A stretch of DNA of 64,000 nucleotides from Kitasatospora sp. NBC_00458 (GCF_036013975.1 NZ_CP107904.1:7287001-7351000); one strand, 5' to 3'. Shown: positions 1 through 8,996, counted from the stretch's first letter. A program made the numbers and translations. Notes: generated by a model not told the origin, from the letters alone.

Positions 1-1
1 G

Positions 2-1450
2 TCAGGCGGCCGCCGCCGTGCTCGGGGCGCCGTGCGCGGCCGGGACCGGCTCGGGCGAGGCACCCGGTACGGGAGCCGCTCCCGCACCCGCCGCACCCGC
101 CGACTCCGCACCGTCGGCGGGGCCCGCGTGGGTGTCCACCAGCGTCCGCTCGTCGAACGGCACCGCACCCGTCAGCACCTGCCGGGCCCGCTCGCGGTCG
201 AACTCGCCGGTCCACTGCCCGATCAGGACGGTGGCGACCGCGTTGCCCGCGAAGTTGGTGAGCGCCCTGGCCTCGGACATGAACCGGTCGATGCCGACGA
301 TCAGCCCGACGCCGTCCACCAGCGCCGGCTTGTGCGACTGCAGTCCGCCGGCGAGCGTGGCCAGTCCGGCTCCGGTGACCCCGGCCGCGCCCTTGCTGGC
401 GATCACCATGAAGACGAGCAGGGACAGCTGCTCGCCGACCGACATCGGCTTGTCCATGGCCTCGGAGATGAAGATCGAGGCCATGGTGAGGTAGATCGCG
501 GTGCCGTCCAGGTTGAAGCTGTAGCCGGTCGGGACGGTGATGCCGACGACCGGGCGGCTGACGCCCAGGTGCTCCATCTTGGCGATCAGCCGGGGGAGCG
601 CGCTCTCCGAGGAGGAGGTGGAGAGGATCAGCAGGAACTCGCGGCCCAGGTAGCGCAGCAGCGTGAAGACGTTGATCCCGGCGACCAGCCGCAGCAGCGT
701 CCCCAGCACCACGACCACGAACAGGGTGCAGGTCGCGTAGAAGCCGACCATGATGACGGCGAGGCTCTTCAGTGCGGCCGTGCCGGTCGCGCCGACCACG
801 GCCGCCATCGCCCCGAAGGCGCCGACCGGTGCCACCCACATGATCATCGACATGACCCGGAAGACCAGTCGCTGGACGTGCTCCACGCCGCGCAGCACCG
901 GTGCGCCGGCCGGGCCCATCGCCTGCAGCGCGAAGCCGGCCAGCAGGGCGACCAGCAGGGTCTGCAGCACCTTGCCCTCGGTGAGGGCGGAGAGCATGGT
1001 GGTCGGGATCATCCCGAGCAGGAAGTCGGCGGTGGACTGCGCGCCCCCGGCGGCGGCCTGGGCGTGGCCGGACTTGGCGAGCGCGCTGGTCAGGTGGAGG
1101 CCGCCGCCGGGCTCCAGGAGGTTGCCGACCAGCAGGCCGATGGCGAGCGCGACGGTCGACATGGCGAGGAAGTAGCCGAGCGCCAGGCCGCCGACCTTGC
1201 CGACCTTGGCGGCCTTGGTGACCGAGCCGATGCCCAGCACGATGGTGCAGAAGATCACCGGGCTGATCATCATCTTGATCAGGTTGACGAAGCCCGTCCC
1301 GATCGGCTTCAGCTCGACGGCGAAGCCGGGCGCGGCCAGCCCGACCACGACGCCCGCGACCACCGCCACGATCACGGCGAGGTAGAGGACGTGGGTGCGG
1401 TCCTTCCGTCTGGTGGTCCCGGCCTGCGGCCCTGCTCCGGTGATCGACAT
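2..1450 (-). CDS. dctA: C4-dicarboxylate:cation symporter (DctA-like, DAACS family)
   Basis: A 482-residue polytopic membrane protein of the dicarboxylate/amino acid:cation symporter family. It should import succinate, fumarate or malate with protons or sodium. The serine-rich loop (STSSSESALP) and the downstream NLDGTAIY and SKGAAGVTGAGL segments are the substrate- and ion-binding signatures of this family. The ATG is preceded by a GAAGGAG-type ribosome site. Longer in-frame upstream sequence is low-complexity and was excluded. The C-terminus is an Ala/Pro/Gly-rich cytoplasmic tail. The gene diverges from a CitA/DcuS-type sensor kinase, the classical arrangement for dicarboxylate-induced transport. 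The exact substrate is inferred from family and context. Confidence 0.93.
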   Translation of the reverse strand: MSITGAGPQAGTTRRKDRTHVLYLAVIVAVVAGVVVGLAAPGFAVELKPIGTGFVNLIKMMISPVIFCTIVLGIGSVTKAAKVGKVGGLALGYFLAMSTVALAIGLLVGNLLEPGGGLHLTSALAKSGHAQAAAGGAQSTADFLLGMIPTTMLSALTEGKVLQTLLVALLAGFALQAMGPAGAPVLRGVEHVQRLVFRVMSMIMWVAPVGAFGAMAAVVGATGTAALKSLAVIMVGFYATCTLFVVVVLGTLLRLVAGINVFTLLRYLGREFLLILSTSSSESALPRLIAKMEHLGVSRPVVGITVPTGYSFNLDGTAIYLTMASIFISEAMDKPMSVGEQLSLLVFMVIASKGAAGVTGAGLATLAGGLQSHKPALVDGVGLIVGIDRFMSEARALTNFAGNAVATVLIGQWTGEFDRERARQVLTGAVPFDERTLVDTHAGPADGAESAGAAGAGAAPVPGASPEPVPAAHGAPSTAAAA

Positions 1451-1580
1451 CTGCGGCTCCTTCGCCCAGCTGTGCCCTGCGGTCCTGGCGGCCCCGGGTG
1501 GTGGGCCGCTCCGACTATGTGGGGTGGAGTGACGGGGGTCACGTTTGCGTTCATAGAGTTCACGTGCCGCGGCCCGCGGC

Positions 1581-1640
1581 CGGCGGAGTCCCCGGGCGGG
1601 CCGCGGAGTCCGGGCACGGGCCGCGGAGTTCGGGCAGGGG
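1581..1640. repeat. three tandem 20-bp repeats between the symporter and the sensor kinase
   Basis: Three consecutive 20-bp units share the core CGGAGT followed by a C/G-rich half. The second and third are almost identical (CCGCGGAGTCCGGGCACGGG and CCGCGGAGTTCGGGCAGGGG). They lie just upstream of the kinase start, in the only gap between the divergent transporter and two-component genes. Direct repeats one or two helical turns apart are a common response-regulator binding layout, so this is a candidate site for the adjacent regulator. Chance repetition in GC-rich DNA is also possible. Confidence 0.4.
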
Positions 1641-1676
1641 CCGGCGCGCCGCGGGCCGTGGTGCACACTGGCAGGC

Positions 1677-3317
1677 ATGTCCGCGCGTACCCTCCCCCCG
1701 CCGCGCCGGCTGGTGCGCAGCCTGGCCGGACAGCTCTTCGTCGTGCAGGTCGTCATCGTCGCCGCCGTGGTGGCGGGCGGCGCCGTGCTCGCCTACCTGT
1801 TCACCGCCGACCGCACCGAGGACGCGGCCCGCCGCCAGGTCACCGCCGTCGCCCGCGCGGTCGCCGACTCGCCGGCCGTCCTGGCCGCCGTCTCGGGCCC
1901 CGATCCGACCGCCGTCCTGCAGCCCTACGCCGAACGGGTGCGGGTGGACACCGGGGTCTCCTTCGTCACCGTGATGGACACGGCGGGCGTCCGCTGGACG
2001 CACCCCCTCCCCGAGCAGATCGGCCGGACCTTCCTCGGCCACATCGACTGGGCGCTCGCCGGGGAGACCCGCAGCGAGACCTACACCGGCACGCTCGGCC
2101 CCTCGGTGCGGGTGGTCACCCCGGTGCTGGACGAGCGGCACCGGGTGGTCGCGCTGGTGAGCGCGGGCATCACCGTGCAGTCCATCTCGGCCCAGCTGCG
2201 CGACCCGCTGCTCTCGCTGGCCGGCGTCGCGGTGGCCGCGCTGGCGGTCGGAGGGTTCGGCACCTACCTCGCCAACTCCCGTCTGCGGCGGCACACCCAC
2301 GGGATGGGTCCGGCGGAGCTGAGCCACCTCTACGAGTACCACCAGGCCACCCTGCACGCGGTGCGCGAGGGGCTGGTGCTGCTCGACCGCCGCCACCGGG
2401 TGGTCCTCTGCAACGACGCGGCCCGCGAACTCCTGGGCCTGGAAGGGGAGCTGGAAGGCCGACCGATCGGGGAGCTGGGTCTGCCGGAGGCGCTGGTCGC
2501 CGCCGTGCTGGGTGCGGAGCCGGTCCGGGACGAGGTCCACCTCACCGCCGAGCGGGTCGTGGTGCTCAACGCCTCCACCATCGGTACCGGCCTCGGCCGG
2601 GTCATCGCCCTCCGTGACCACACCGAACTTCAGGCGCTGAGCGGTGAGTTGGACTCGGCGCGCGGGTTCGCCGAAGCGCTCGGCGCACAGGCGCACGAGG
2701 CCGCGAACCGACTGCACGCCGTCGTCTCGCTGATCGAACTCGGCCGCCACCGCGAGGCGGTGGAGTTCGCCACCGCCGAACTCGCGCTCTCCCAGCGGCT
2801 CACCGACCGGGTCGTCGCCGCCGTCGGCGAACCGGTGCTGGCCGCCCTGCTGCTCGGCAAGGCCGCCCAGGCCGCCGAACGGGGCGTGGAGCTGACGCTC
2901 ACCGCGGACAGCTCTATAGACGACGGCGTGCTGCCGCCCGGGCTGCCCGCCCGCGACCTGGTCACCGTCCTCGGCAACCTGGTCGACAACGCCGTCGACG
3001 CGGCGATCGCCGGCGCCGCCGGGAGCCCGGACGCCCCGGAGGTCACCGTGACCGCGCGCATCGACGGCGACCACCTCCTCCTGCGGGTCGCCGACACCGG
3101 GGCCGGCATCGACCCGGCGGCCGTGGACGACGCGTTCCGGCGCGGCTGGAGTACCAAGCAGGACGGTCGGGGGCACGGGCTGGGGCTCGCCCTGGTCGCC
3201 CAGGCGGCCCGGCGCAACGGCGGCACCGTCGAGGTCGGGCGGGACCGCGGGGCCGTGCTCACCGTCCGGCTCCCGCTCGCCCGGGCGCCCCGGCCGCGCG
3301 AGGCGGTGGCGCCGTGA
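1677..3317 (+). CDS. sensor histidine kinase, CitA/DcuS type
   Basis: A 546-residue membrane kinase. A first membrane helix lies near residues 20-42. Next comes an extracytoplasmic CitA/DcuS-like sensor domain containing RWTHPLPEQIG and a second helix near 180-200. A PAS domain (EGLVLLDRRHRVVLCNDAA) and a SpoOB-like dimerisation region with the likely phospho-acceptor His in QAHEAANRLH follow. The C-terminal HATPase domain has NLVDNAVDAA, DTGAGID and GHGLGLAL. It overlaps the response-regulator start by four bases (GTGA), so the two are coupled. Divergence from a DctA symporter suggests that it senses extracellular C4-dicarboxylates or citrate. The ligand is inferred. Confidence 0.92.
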   Translation: MSARTLPPPRRLVRSLAGQLFVVQVVIVAAVVAGGAVLAYLFTADRTEDAARRQVTAVARAVADSPAVLAAVSGPDPTAVLQPYAERVRVDTGVSFVTVMDTAGVRWTHPLPEQIGRTFLGHIDWALAGETRSETYTGTLGPSVRVVTPVLDERHRVVALVSAGITVQSISAQLRDPLLSLAGVAVAALAVGGFGTYLANSRLRRHTHGMGPAELSHLYEYHQATLHAVREGLVLLDRRHRVVLCNDAARELLGLEGELEGRPIGELGLPEALVAAVLGAEPVRDEVHLTAERVVVLNASTIGTGLGRVIALRDHTELQALSGELDSARGFAEALGAQAHEAANRLHAVVSLIELGRHREAVEFATAELALSQRLTDRVVAAVGEPVLAALLLGKAAQAAERGVELTLTADSSIDDGVLPPGLPARDLVTVLGNLVDNAVDAAIAGAAGSPDAPEVTVTARIDGDHLLLRVADTGAGIDPAAVDDAFRRGWSTKQDGRGHGLGLALVAQAARRNGGTVEVGRDRGAVLTVRLPLARAPRPREAVAP

Positions 3318-4192
3318 ACGCGACCCGGGGGACGCCCCAGGACGGGGCCGCGCACGGACCCGCGAACCCGGCGCCGACTCCGGCCCAGGCTCCGACCCCG
3401 GCGCCGACTCCGGCCCAGGCTCCGACCCCGGCTCCGACTCTCGCCCAGGCTCCGGCGGGAGCCGGGCGGCGACCCGAGATCTCCGTCCTCGTGGTGGAGG
3501 ACGACCCGGTGGCCGCCGCCGCCCACGCCCTGTACGTCGGGCGCGAACCCGGCTTCCGGGCCGTCGGCACCGTCCACGGCTGCGCCGACGCGCTGCGCTT
3601 CCTCGACCGCGCCCGTGCCGCCGGCAGGCCCGTCGACCTGACCCTGCTGGACCTCTACCTGCCCGACGGGCACGGCCTCCAGCTGTGCGGCACCCTGCGC
3701 GCGGCCGGCCACACCACCGACGTCATCGCCGTCACCTCCGCCCGCGACCTCGCGATGGTCCGCCAGGCGGTGTCGGCCGGGGTCGTCCAGTACCTGCTGA
3801 AGCCGTTCGGCGCGGCCGCCCTGCACGACCGGCTGGAGCGCTACGCCCGCTACCGCGACACCGTCGCCCGGGCCGGCGAGGCGACCGGGCAGGACGAGGT
3901 GGACCAGGCCCTCGCGCTGCTCCGCACCCCCGAACGCACGGCTCTCCCCAAGGGCTTGAGCGCACCCACGCTCGCCACCGTCGCCGCCGTCCTGCGAGAG
4001 ACCCGCACCGGGCTCTCGGCCGCCGCGGCCGGCACCGCCGCGGGCGTCTCCCGGATCACGGCCCGCCGCTACCTGGAGCACCTCGTCGACACCGGCCTCG
4101 CCGTCCGCGAACCCCGGTACGGCACCGTCGGCCGCCCCGAGCTCTGCTACCGCTGGACGGGCGGGGGAGGGGACGGGATCAGGCCGGGATGA
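3314..4192 (+). CDS. response regulator, CitB/DcuR type, with repeated Pro/Ala N-terminus
   Basis: A 292-residue partner of the preceding kinase. The receiver domain begins near residue 55 (ISVLVVEDDPVAA), with the phospho-acceptor Asp in LLDLYLPDGHG, the conserved Thr/Ser in AVTSARD and the Lys in YLLKPFG. A C-terminal helix-turn-helix (VSRITARRYLEHL) is typical of CitB-like regulators. The start is a GTG overlapping the kinase stop. The first ~50 residues are unusual: a 30-base unit (APTPAQAPTP) is repeated three times. It probably activates the divergent dctA. Its 3' end overlaps the convergent PIN gene by 14 bases. Confidence 0.9.
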   Translation: MNATRGTPQDGAAHGPANPAPTPAQAPTPAPTPAQAPTPAPTLAQAPAGAGRRPEISVLVVEDDPVAAAAHALYVGREPGFRAVGTVHGCADALRFLDRARAAGRPVDLTLLDLYLPDGHGLQLCGTLRAAGHTTDVIAVTSARDLAMVRQAVSAGVVQYLLKPFGAAALHDRLERYARYRDTVARAGEATGQDEVDQALALLRTPERTALPKGLSAPTLATVAAVLRETRTGLSAAAAGTAAGVSRITARRYLEHLVDTGLAVREPRYGTVGRPELCYRWTGGGGDGIRPG

Positions 4193-4610
4193 GCATGACC
4201 CGCTTGTCGCAGAGCGTCGCCATGTCGTCGATGTCGCCGGTGATCAGCATGACCGGCCCCGGCTGTGCCATCGCCGTCGCCGCGACGACCGCATCGATGG
4301 CGTACTTGTGGCCGTGGAGTCCGGCGGAGCGCAGGAGCGCGACGGCCTGATCCGTGAGCGGGCGGGTGACCTCCTCGACGCGGACCCTGGAGATGACGTA
4401 CTGCCAACGGGGCTGGCGACGTTGGGGATTCATCGCTTCGACCAGCGTCAGCGTGCTGACCACGACCTCGATGTCGTGGCTCCTCGCATGCTCAAGCTGG
4501 GCGCTGATCGCAAGGTCGCCGTCGATGGCGAGGGCGAGTCCCTGGCAGTCGAGTACCAGTACGCCCCGGCTCAGCTGGCCCGGGCCTTGTCCGCCTGTTC
4601 GGCGAGCCAT
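4179..4610 (-). CDS. PIN-domain ribonuclease toxin (VapC-like)
   Basis: A 143-residue PIN-fold protein, predicted Mg-dependent ribonuclease toxin of a type II module. The acidic residues expected of the active site are visible in order: Asp in VLVLDCQGL, Glu in TLVEAM, Asp in YAIDAVVAATA and Asp in TGDIDDM. The chosen ATG lies inside the antitoxin gene, overlapping it by 40 bases, because it has a strong GGAGG site eight bases upstream. A start close to the VLVLD strand is the alternative. Co-transcription with the antitoxin just upstream supports the assignment. The RNA target is unknown. Confidence 0.82.
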   Translation of the reverse strand: MARRTGGQGPGQLSRGVLVLDCQGLALAIDGDLAISAQLEHARSHDIEVVVSTLTLVEAMNPQRRQPRWQYVISRVRVEEVTRPLTDQAVALLRSAGLHGHKYAIDAVVAATAMAQPGPVMLITGDIDDMATLCDKRVMLIPA

Positions 4611-4879
4611 AGCTCGTACCTCCGCTCGGCTTCCTCGAAGTTCCGGGCGGCCTGGGCCCGTGCGGTGTCGGGGATCTCGCCGAACTGCTCGATCTGGTCG
4701 TCGACCAGTTCGGCGAGCCGTCGGCGCTCTATCTGTCTGCGGACGGCGGCCGTCACGAAGGCGCTGAAAGATCCTTTGCCCACAATGGCGCGGACCTCGT
4801 CGGCCACGTCCTCGGGCATCGACACGCTGTACTTCTTCACCGGGCGTGAGGCCGGCGCGGCATCCATCGGCTCGGACAT
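4571..4879 (-). CDS. ribbon-helix-helix type antitoxin (VapB/CopG-like)
   Basis: A 102-residue protein. The N-terminus (KKYSVSMPEDVADEVRAIVGKGSFSAFVTAAVRRQIER) has the beta-strand and two-helix pattern of a ribbon-helix-helix DNA-binding antitoxin. The charged helical C-terminal half is suited to wrapping a PIN toxin. It precedes and overlaps the PIN gene. It would neutralise the toxin and autorepress the pair. An internal ATG four codons in is a possible alternative start, since the ribosome site before the first ATG is weak. Confidence 0.8.
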   Translation of the reverse strand: MSEPMDAAPASRPVKKYSVSMPEDVADEVRAIVGKGSFSAFVTAAVRRQIERRRLAELVDDQIEQFGEIPDTARAQAARNFEEAERRYELWLAEQADKARAS

Positions 4880-5117
4880 GCGGCCAGGTTACCACCGGCG
4901 GTGTCAACTCCAGGTTGACCGTGTCGCCCGGACGGGCGGCCGGGTCGCGGTTGCGCCCCCACGGTTCCGGTGTGACCGGGTCTCGCCGCGGCGGACGCGT
5001 AACCTCTTGGCCGCACTGGTCGTTGAGGTGACGGGTCGTCCGTCCTCGCGGGCCCCCCGTCACCGATTCGGGTGGTTCCGGCGGCCCCGGGGCGGGGTGG
5101 GGGCGGTCTCCGTTCTA

Positions 5118-5137
5118 AAGTTAGGCTTACCTAACTT
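5118..5137. promoter_or_regulatory. DmdR/IdeR-type iron box upstream of the diamine genes
   Basis: AAGTTAGG-CTTA-CCTAACTT is a perfect palindrome with eight-base arms. It matches the TTAGGTTAGGCTAACCTAA-like operator bound by DmdR/DtxR/IdeR iron repressors of actinomycetes. It stands out as AT-rich in very GC-rich surroundings and ends 14 bases before the start of the diaminobutyrate aminotransferase. Repression in iron-replete cells is expected by analogy. No transcription data were used. Confidence 0.9.
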
Positions 5138-5151
5138 TCTGGGAGTCCGCC

Positions 5152-6657
5152 TTGACGCTCGCCGCCGAGCCCGCCACCGGTCCGACCGTCCCCACCGTCC
5201 CCCCGCCCGCCGCTCCTCCCGCCCCCGCCGCAGCCGTCCTGCGCCGCCAGCGGGTCCGCGAGTCCGCCGCCCGCACCTACGCGCGGTCGTTCCCGATCGT
5301 CCCGGTGCGCGCCAACGGCATGACCGTCGAGGGCGCGGACGGCCGCCGCTACCTGGACTGCCTCTCCGGCGCCGGCACCCTCGCACTCGGCCACAACCAC
5401 CCCGTGGTGCTGGAGGCGATCCGCCGCACCCTGGACAGCGGCGCGCCCCTGCACCTGCTCGACATCGCCACCGCCGAGAAGGACGACTTCACCACCGCCC
5501 TGTTCGAGAGCCTGCCGCCCGCGTTCGCCGACGGCGCCCGGGTGCACTTCTGCGGACCCGCCGGGACCGACGCCGTCGAGGCCGCGCTCAAACTGATGCA
5601 GACCGCGACCGGCCGGGCCGGGGCCCTCGCCTTCACCGGCGCCTACCACGGCATGACCGCCGGCGCCCTCGCGCTCACCGGCAACGTCGCCGTCAAGGAG
5701 CCGCTGCCCGGCGGCGGCGAGGTCGTCCGGCTGCCCTACCCGTACGGCTACCGCTGCCCGTTCGGGGTCGGCGGCGAGGCCGGCGCCGACCTGTCCGCCA
5801 CCTACGTCGAGCGCCTGCTCGACGACCCCTCCGGCGGGGTGGTCCGGCCCGCCGCCATGATCCTGGAGGCCGTGCAGGGCGAGGGCGGCGTCGTCCCCGC
5901 CCCCGACGACTGGCTGCGCGCGATGCGCCGGATCACGGCCGAACGCGGCATCCCGCTGATCGTCGACGAGGTCCAGACCGGGGTCGGCCGGACCGGCGCG
6001 ATGTGGGCCGTCGAGCACAGCGGGATCGTCCCGGACGCGATGGTGCTCTCCAAGGCGATCGGCGGCAGCCTGCCGCTGGCCGTCGTCGTCTACCGCGAGG
6101 AGTACGACGGCTGGCGGCCCGGCGCGCACACCGGCACCTTCCGCGGCAACACGCTCGCCATGGCGGCCGGCGCGGCCACCCTGCGGTACGTCACCGCCCA
6201 CGGCCTGGTGGAACGGGCCGCCACCGTCGGCGCGCGGATGGTCGAGCGGCTGCGCTCGCTCGCCGGGGAGCTCCCGGCGATCGGCGACGTCCGCGGGCGC
6301 GGCCTGATGATCGGCGTCGAACTGGTCGACCCCGACGCGGCGCCGGACGGCTGCGGGGCACGCCCGGCCGCGCCCGGACTCGCCGTCCGGGTCCGCGAGG
6401 CGTGCCTGGCGCGCGGGCTGATCGTCGAACTCGGGGGGCGGCACGACGCGGTGCTGCGGCTGCTGCCGCCGCTCACCCTCACCGACGAGCAGGCGGCGGC
6501 GGTGCTGGACCGGCTCGCGGACGCCATCGCCGCCGCCTCGGCGGCGGGTGCGGGTGCGGGCGCTGGTGCACCCCCCGGCGGGGGCGTCGGGCAGGGGACC
6601 GCCGCGGTGCCCGGCACCGGTGGCGGCACGGGCTCGCGCGCGGCGGGGTCCGCGTGA
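5152..6657 (+). CDS. diaminobutyrate-2-oxoglutarate aminotransferase (RhbA/EctB-like)
   Basis: A 501-residue class-III PLP aminotransferase. It should convert aspartate-semialdehyde plus glutamate to 2,4-diaminobutyrate. Visible marks are GAGTLALGHNHP, the cofactor-contacting DEVQTGVGRTG and the Schiff-base lysine near residue 301 in VLSKAIGGSLPL. The TTG start is chosen for its GGGAG site and its position just after the iron box. The last ~40 residues are a Gly/Ala linker-like tail that is not part of the enzyme fold. It overlaps the decarboxylase gene by four bases, the rhbA-rhbB arrangement of rhizobactin-type siderophore loci. There are no ectoine genes nearby, so siderophore supply is the likely role. 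Confidence 0.9.
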   Translation: MTLAAEPATGPTVPTVPPPAAPPAPAAAVLRRQRVRESAARTYARSFPIVPVRANGMTVEGADGRRYLDCLSGAGTLALGHNHPVVLEAIRRTLDSGAPLHLLDIATAEKDDFTTALFESLPPAFADGARVHFCGPAGTDAVEAALKLMQTATGRAGALAFTGAYHGMTAGALALTGNVAVKEPLPGGGEVVRLPYPYGYRCPFGVGGEAGADLSATYVERLLDDPSGGVVRPAAMILEAVQGEGGVVPAPDDWLRAMRRITAERGIPLIVDEVQTGVGRTGAMWAVEHSGIVPDAMVLSKAIGGSLPLAVVVYREEYDGWRPGAHTGTFRGNTLAMAAGAATLRYVTAHGLVERAATVGARMVERLRSLAGELPAIGDVRGRGLMIGVELVDPDAAPDGCGARPAAPGLAVRVREACLARGLIVELGGRHDAVLRLLPPLTLTDEQAAAVLDRLADAIAAASAAGAGAGAGAPPGGGVGQGTAAVPGTGGGTGSRAAGSA

Positions 6658-8273
6658 CCGGGGCCGGGGCCGGGGACACGGCCGGGGAGGACGCGGCCGC
6701 GGAGGGCGGGCCGGTGCCCCCGGCGGCGCGGGCCGACGCCCTGGCCGGCGGCGTCGGCGGCCCGGCCGCGCTCGGCCCGCTGCTGGCCGCGGTCCTCGAC
6801 GCGCTGGAGCGCGGCGCCACCCGGAGGGGCGGACCGCTGCCCGTCGGCAGCCCCGGCGACGTCGCCGCCCGGGTCGCCGCCGCGCTCGCCACAGAGCCCG
6901 GCCCGGACGCGCTCGCCCGTCTCACCGAACTGCTCGCCCACGGCGCCGCCGACCCCGCCGACCCGTTCTGCGCCGCGCACCTGCACTGCCCGCCGCTCGC
7001 CGTGGCCGTCGCCGCCGACCTCGCCGTCAGCGCGCTCAACCCCTCCCAGGACTCCTGGGACCAGGCCCCCGCCGCGACCGCGCTGGAGACCGCGCTGCTC
7101 GCCGAACTCGCCGCCCTCGTCGGCTACGACCCGGCCCACGCCGCCGGAGTGCTCACCTCCGGCGGCACCGAGTCCAACCTGATGGGCCTGATGCTCGCCC
7201 GCGACCAGCGGCTCGACGGCATCGTCGAACTGGACGGCCTCCCGGCCGGCGCCGCGCCCCGGATCTTCGCCTCCCGGGCCGCGCACTTCTCCGTCCAGCG
7301 CGCCGCCGCCCTGCTCGGTCTCGGCGAACGCGCCGTCGTCCCCGTCCCCGTCGACCGGGAGCTGCGGATGGACCCGGCCGCACTGGCCCACGCCATGGCC
7401 ACGGAGAGCTGGGCCGGCCACACCCCGGTCGCCGTGGTCGCCACCGCCGGCACCACCGACACCGGCGCCGTCGACCCGCTGCCCGAACTCGCCGACCTCG
7501 CCGCGCGCTACGGGGCCTGGCTGCACGTCGACGCCGCGTACGGCGGCGGCGCACTGCTCTCCGACCGGCTCGCGCCGCTCCTCGACGGCATCGCCCGCGC
7601 CGACTCCGTCTCACTGGACTGGCACAAGCTCGGCTGGCAGCCCGCCGCGGCCGGCGTCTTCCTGGTCCGCCGCGCCGAGACGTACGTCTCGCTCGCCCGC
7701 CGGGCCGAGTACCTCAACCCGGCCGACGACGAACAGGCGGGCTACCCGAGCCTGTTGGGACAGTCGCTGCGCACCACCCGGCGTGCCGACGCCTTCAAAC
7801 TGGCCGTCACCCTGCGCACCCTCGGACGGGCGGGCCTCGGCCGGCTGGTCGACGCCTGCCACGACCTCGCGCGGGGTGCTGCCGCGGCCGTCCGGGCCGA
7901 TCCCGAGCTGGAGCTGCACGCCGAACCGGTCCTCACCGCCCTGCTGTTCCGCTACTGCCCGCGGGACGCGAGGGGCACGCTGGCGGCCCGGCCGGCGGGA
8001 CCCGTGAGCCCGGCGGGACCCGCGGACCCGGTGGGGCCCGTGGACTTCGCGGACCTGGCGGCCCTCGACCGGGTCAACGCCGAACTGCGCCGGCTGCTGC
8101 TGCGGGAGGGCCGGGCGGTGGTCGGGCGGACCGAACTGCCGGGCGAGGGCCCCGGGCGCGTCCGGCTGAAGCTGACGCTGCTCAACCCGCACACCACGCC
8201 GGACGAGGTGACCGCCCTGCTGCGCGAGGTCGTCCTGGCCGGGCGGGAGGCGTGGGCCGGGCGGGCCGGGTGA
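6654..8273 (+). CDS. L-2,4-diaminobutyrate decarboxylase (RhbB/DdcA-like)
   Basis: A 539-residue group-II PLP decarboxylase, expected to release 1,3-diaminopropane from diaminobutyrate. The family signatures are SGGTESNLMGLM, HVDAAYGG and the PLP lysine near residue 325 in SLDWHKLGWQ. The first ~40 residues are low-complexity. The GTG start overlaps the aminotransferase stop (GTGA), so the two are translated together under the same iron box. A close relative acting on tyrosine or glutamate cannot be excluded from sequence alone, but the pairing makes diaminobutyrate by far the best substrate. Confidence 0.9.
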   Translation: MTGAGAGDTAGEDAAAEGGPVPPAARADALAGGVGGPAALGPLLAAVLDALERGATRRGGPLPVGSPGDVAARVAAALATEPGPDALARLTELLAHGAADPADPFCAAHLHCPPLAVAVAADLAVSALNPSQDSWDQAPAATALETALLAELAALVGYDPAHAAGVLTSGGTESNLMGLMLARDQRLDGIVELDGLPAGAAPRIFASRAAHFSVQRAAALLGLGERAVVPVPVDRELRMDPAALAHAMATESWAGHTPVAVVATAGTTDTGAVDPLPELADLAARYGAWLHVDAAYGGGALLSDRLAPLLDGIARADSVSLDWHKLGWQPAAAGVFLVRRAETYVSLARRAEYLNPADDEQAGYPSLLGQSLRTTRRADAFKLAVTLRTLGRAGLGRLVDACHDLARGAAAAVRADPELELHAEPVLTALLFRYCPRDARGTLAARPAGPVSPAGPADPVGPVDFADLAALDRVNAELRRLLLREGRAVVGRTELPGEGPGRVRLKLTLLNPHTTPDEVTALLREVVLAGREAWAGRAG

Positions 8274-8312
8274 GCCGGGCGGGACGGGTGAGCGCCGGGC
8301 CGTGCCCCCGGG

Positions 8313-8996
8313 TCAGACGGCGCCGGCGGGCACGGGCCTGGCGACCTCCAGGTGGTAGTCCACCGAGGTGCTGAACGAGCCCGAACCGCCCTGGAAGCTC
8401 AGTTCGTGGCTGCCGGCCGGGAGCGGCTCCAGCCGCACCCAGAGGCCGCACGACCAGGTGTGGAAGTGGTCCTCGACCCCGGTGAAGGGGTTGCCGTCGT
8501 GGGTGCCCAGGTCGATCGGGGTCGCGCCGAGCTCCTCGGCCTTCAGGGCCCTGCCGTCCAGGGTGGCGCTCCCGTGCGCCCCGTCCATGAACTCCAGGCA
8601 GTCGGAGGCCTCGCCGAAGGTGTTGACGATCGGGAACACCACCGGGAGCCCGAGCGGGACGGTGCACGTGCGGCGGGCCGCGCCGCCCCGGGTGCCGGCC
8701 AGCCGCCAGACGTCCTCCGCCTGCCCCTGGGCGCACAGGTGGCCGTCCTGGTCGGTGATCGGGTTGCGGGCCTCGCCGGTCGAGGCGGCCCAGTTCCACC
8801 AGCCGCCCTGGAGCTCGGCGGAGGTGAGCGCCCCCACCGTGACGGGGGTGGGCTCCGGGTACGGTTCGTCCTCCGCGGAGGGGGAGGACGAGGCGGCCCG
8901 GTCGGCGGCGGCCGGGTCGGGGTCCTGCGCGCCGGTGCAGGCGGTGGTCACGGCGAGGGCGCCGACGAGCAGCGCGACCAGTCGTCTCGGATACAT
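8313..8996 (-). CDS. secreted lipoprotein of unknown function
   Basis: A 227-residue protein with a short Arg-containing signal peptide and a lipobox ending at Cys20 (AVTTAC). It should be lipid-anchored outside the membrane. A Ser/Pro-rich spacer follows, then a ~170-residue beta-rich domain with four Cys that could form disulfides (HLCAQG, RRTCTVP, SDCLEF, WSCGLW). I do not recognise the domain. It lies convergently after the diamine genes, and no iron box is visible before it, so it is probably not part of the siderophore pathway. Confidence 0.8.
   Translation of the reverse strand: MYPRRLVALLVGALAVTTACTGAQDPDPAAADRAASSSPSAEDEPYPEPTPVTVGALTSAELQGGWWNWAASTGEARNPITDQDGHLCAQGQAEDVWRLAGTRGGAARRTCTVPLGLPVVFPIVNTFGEASDCLEFMDGAHGSATLDGRALKAEELGATPIDLGTHDGNPFTGVEDHFHTWSCGLWVRLEPLPAGSHELSFQGGSGSFSTSVDYHLEVARPVPAGAV

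Noticed and set aside
32..2617. Very long plus-strand frame across the dctA gene and the start of the sensor kinase
   Set aside because: It is antisense to dctA and then out of frame with the kinase; the translation is Arg/Gly/His-rich with no domain, typical of shadow frames in GC-rich DNA.
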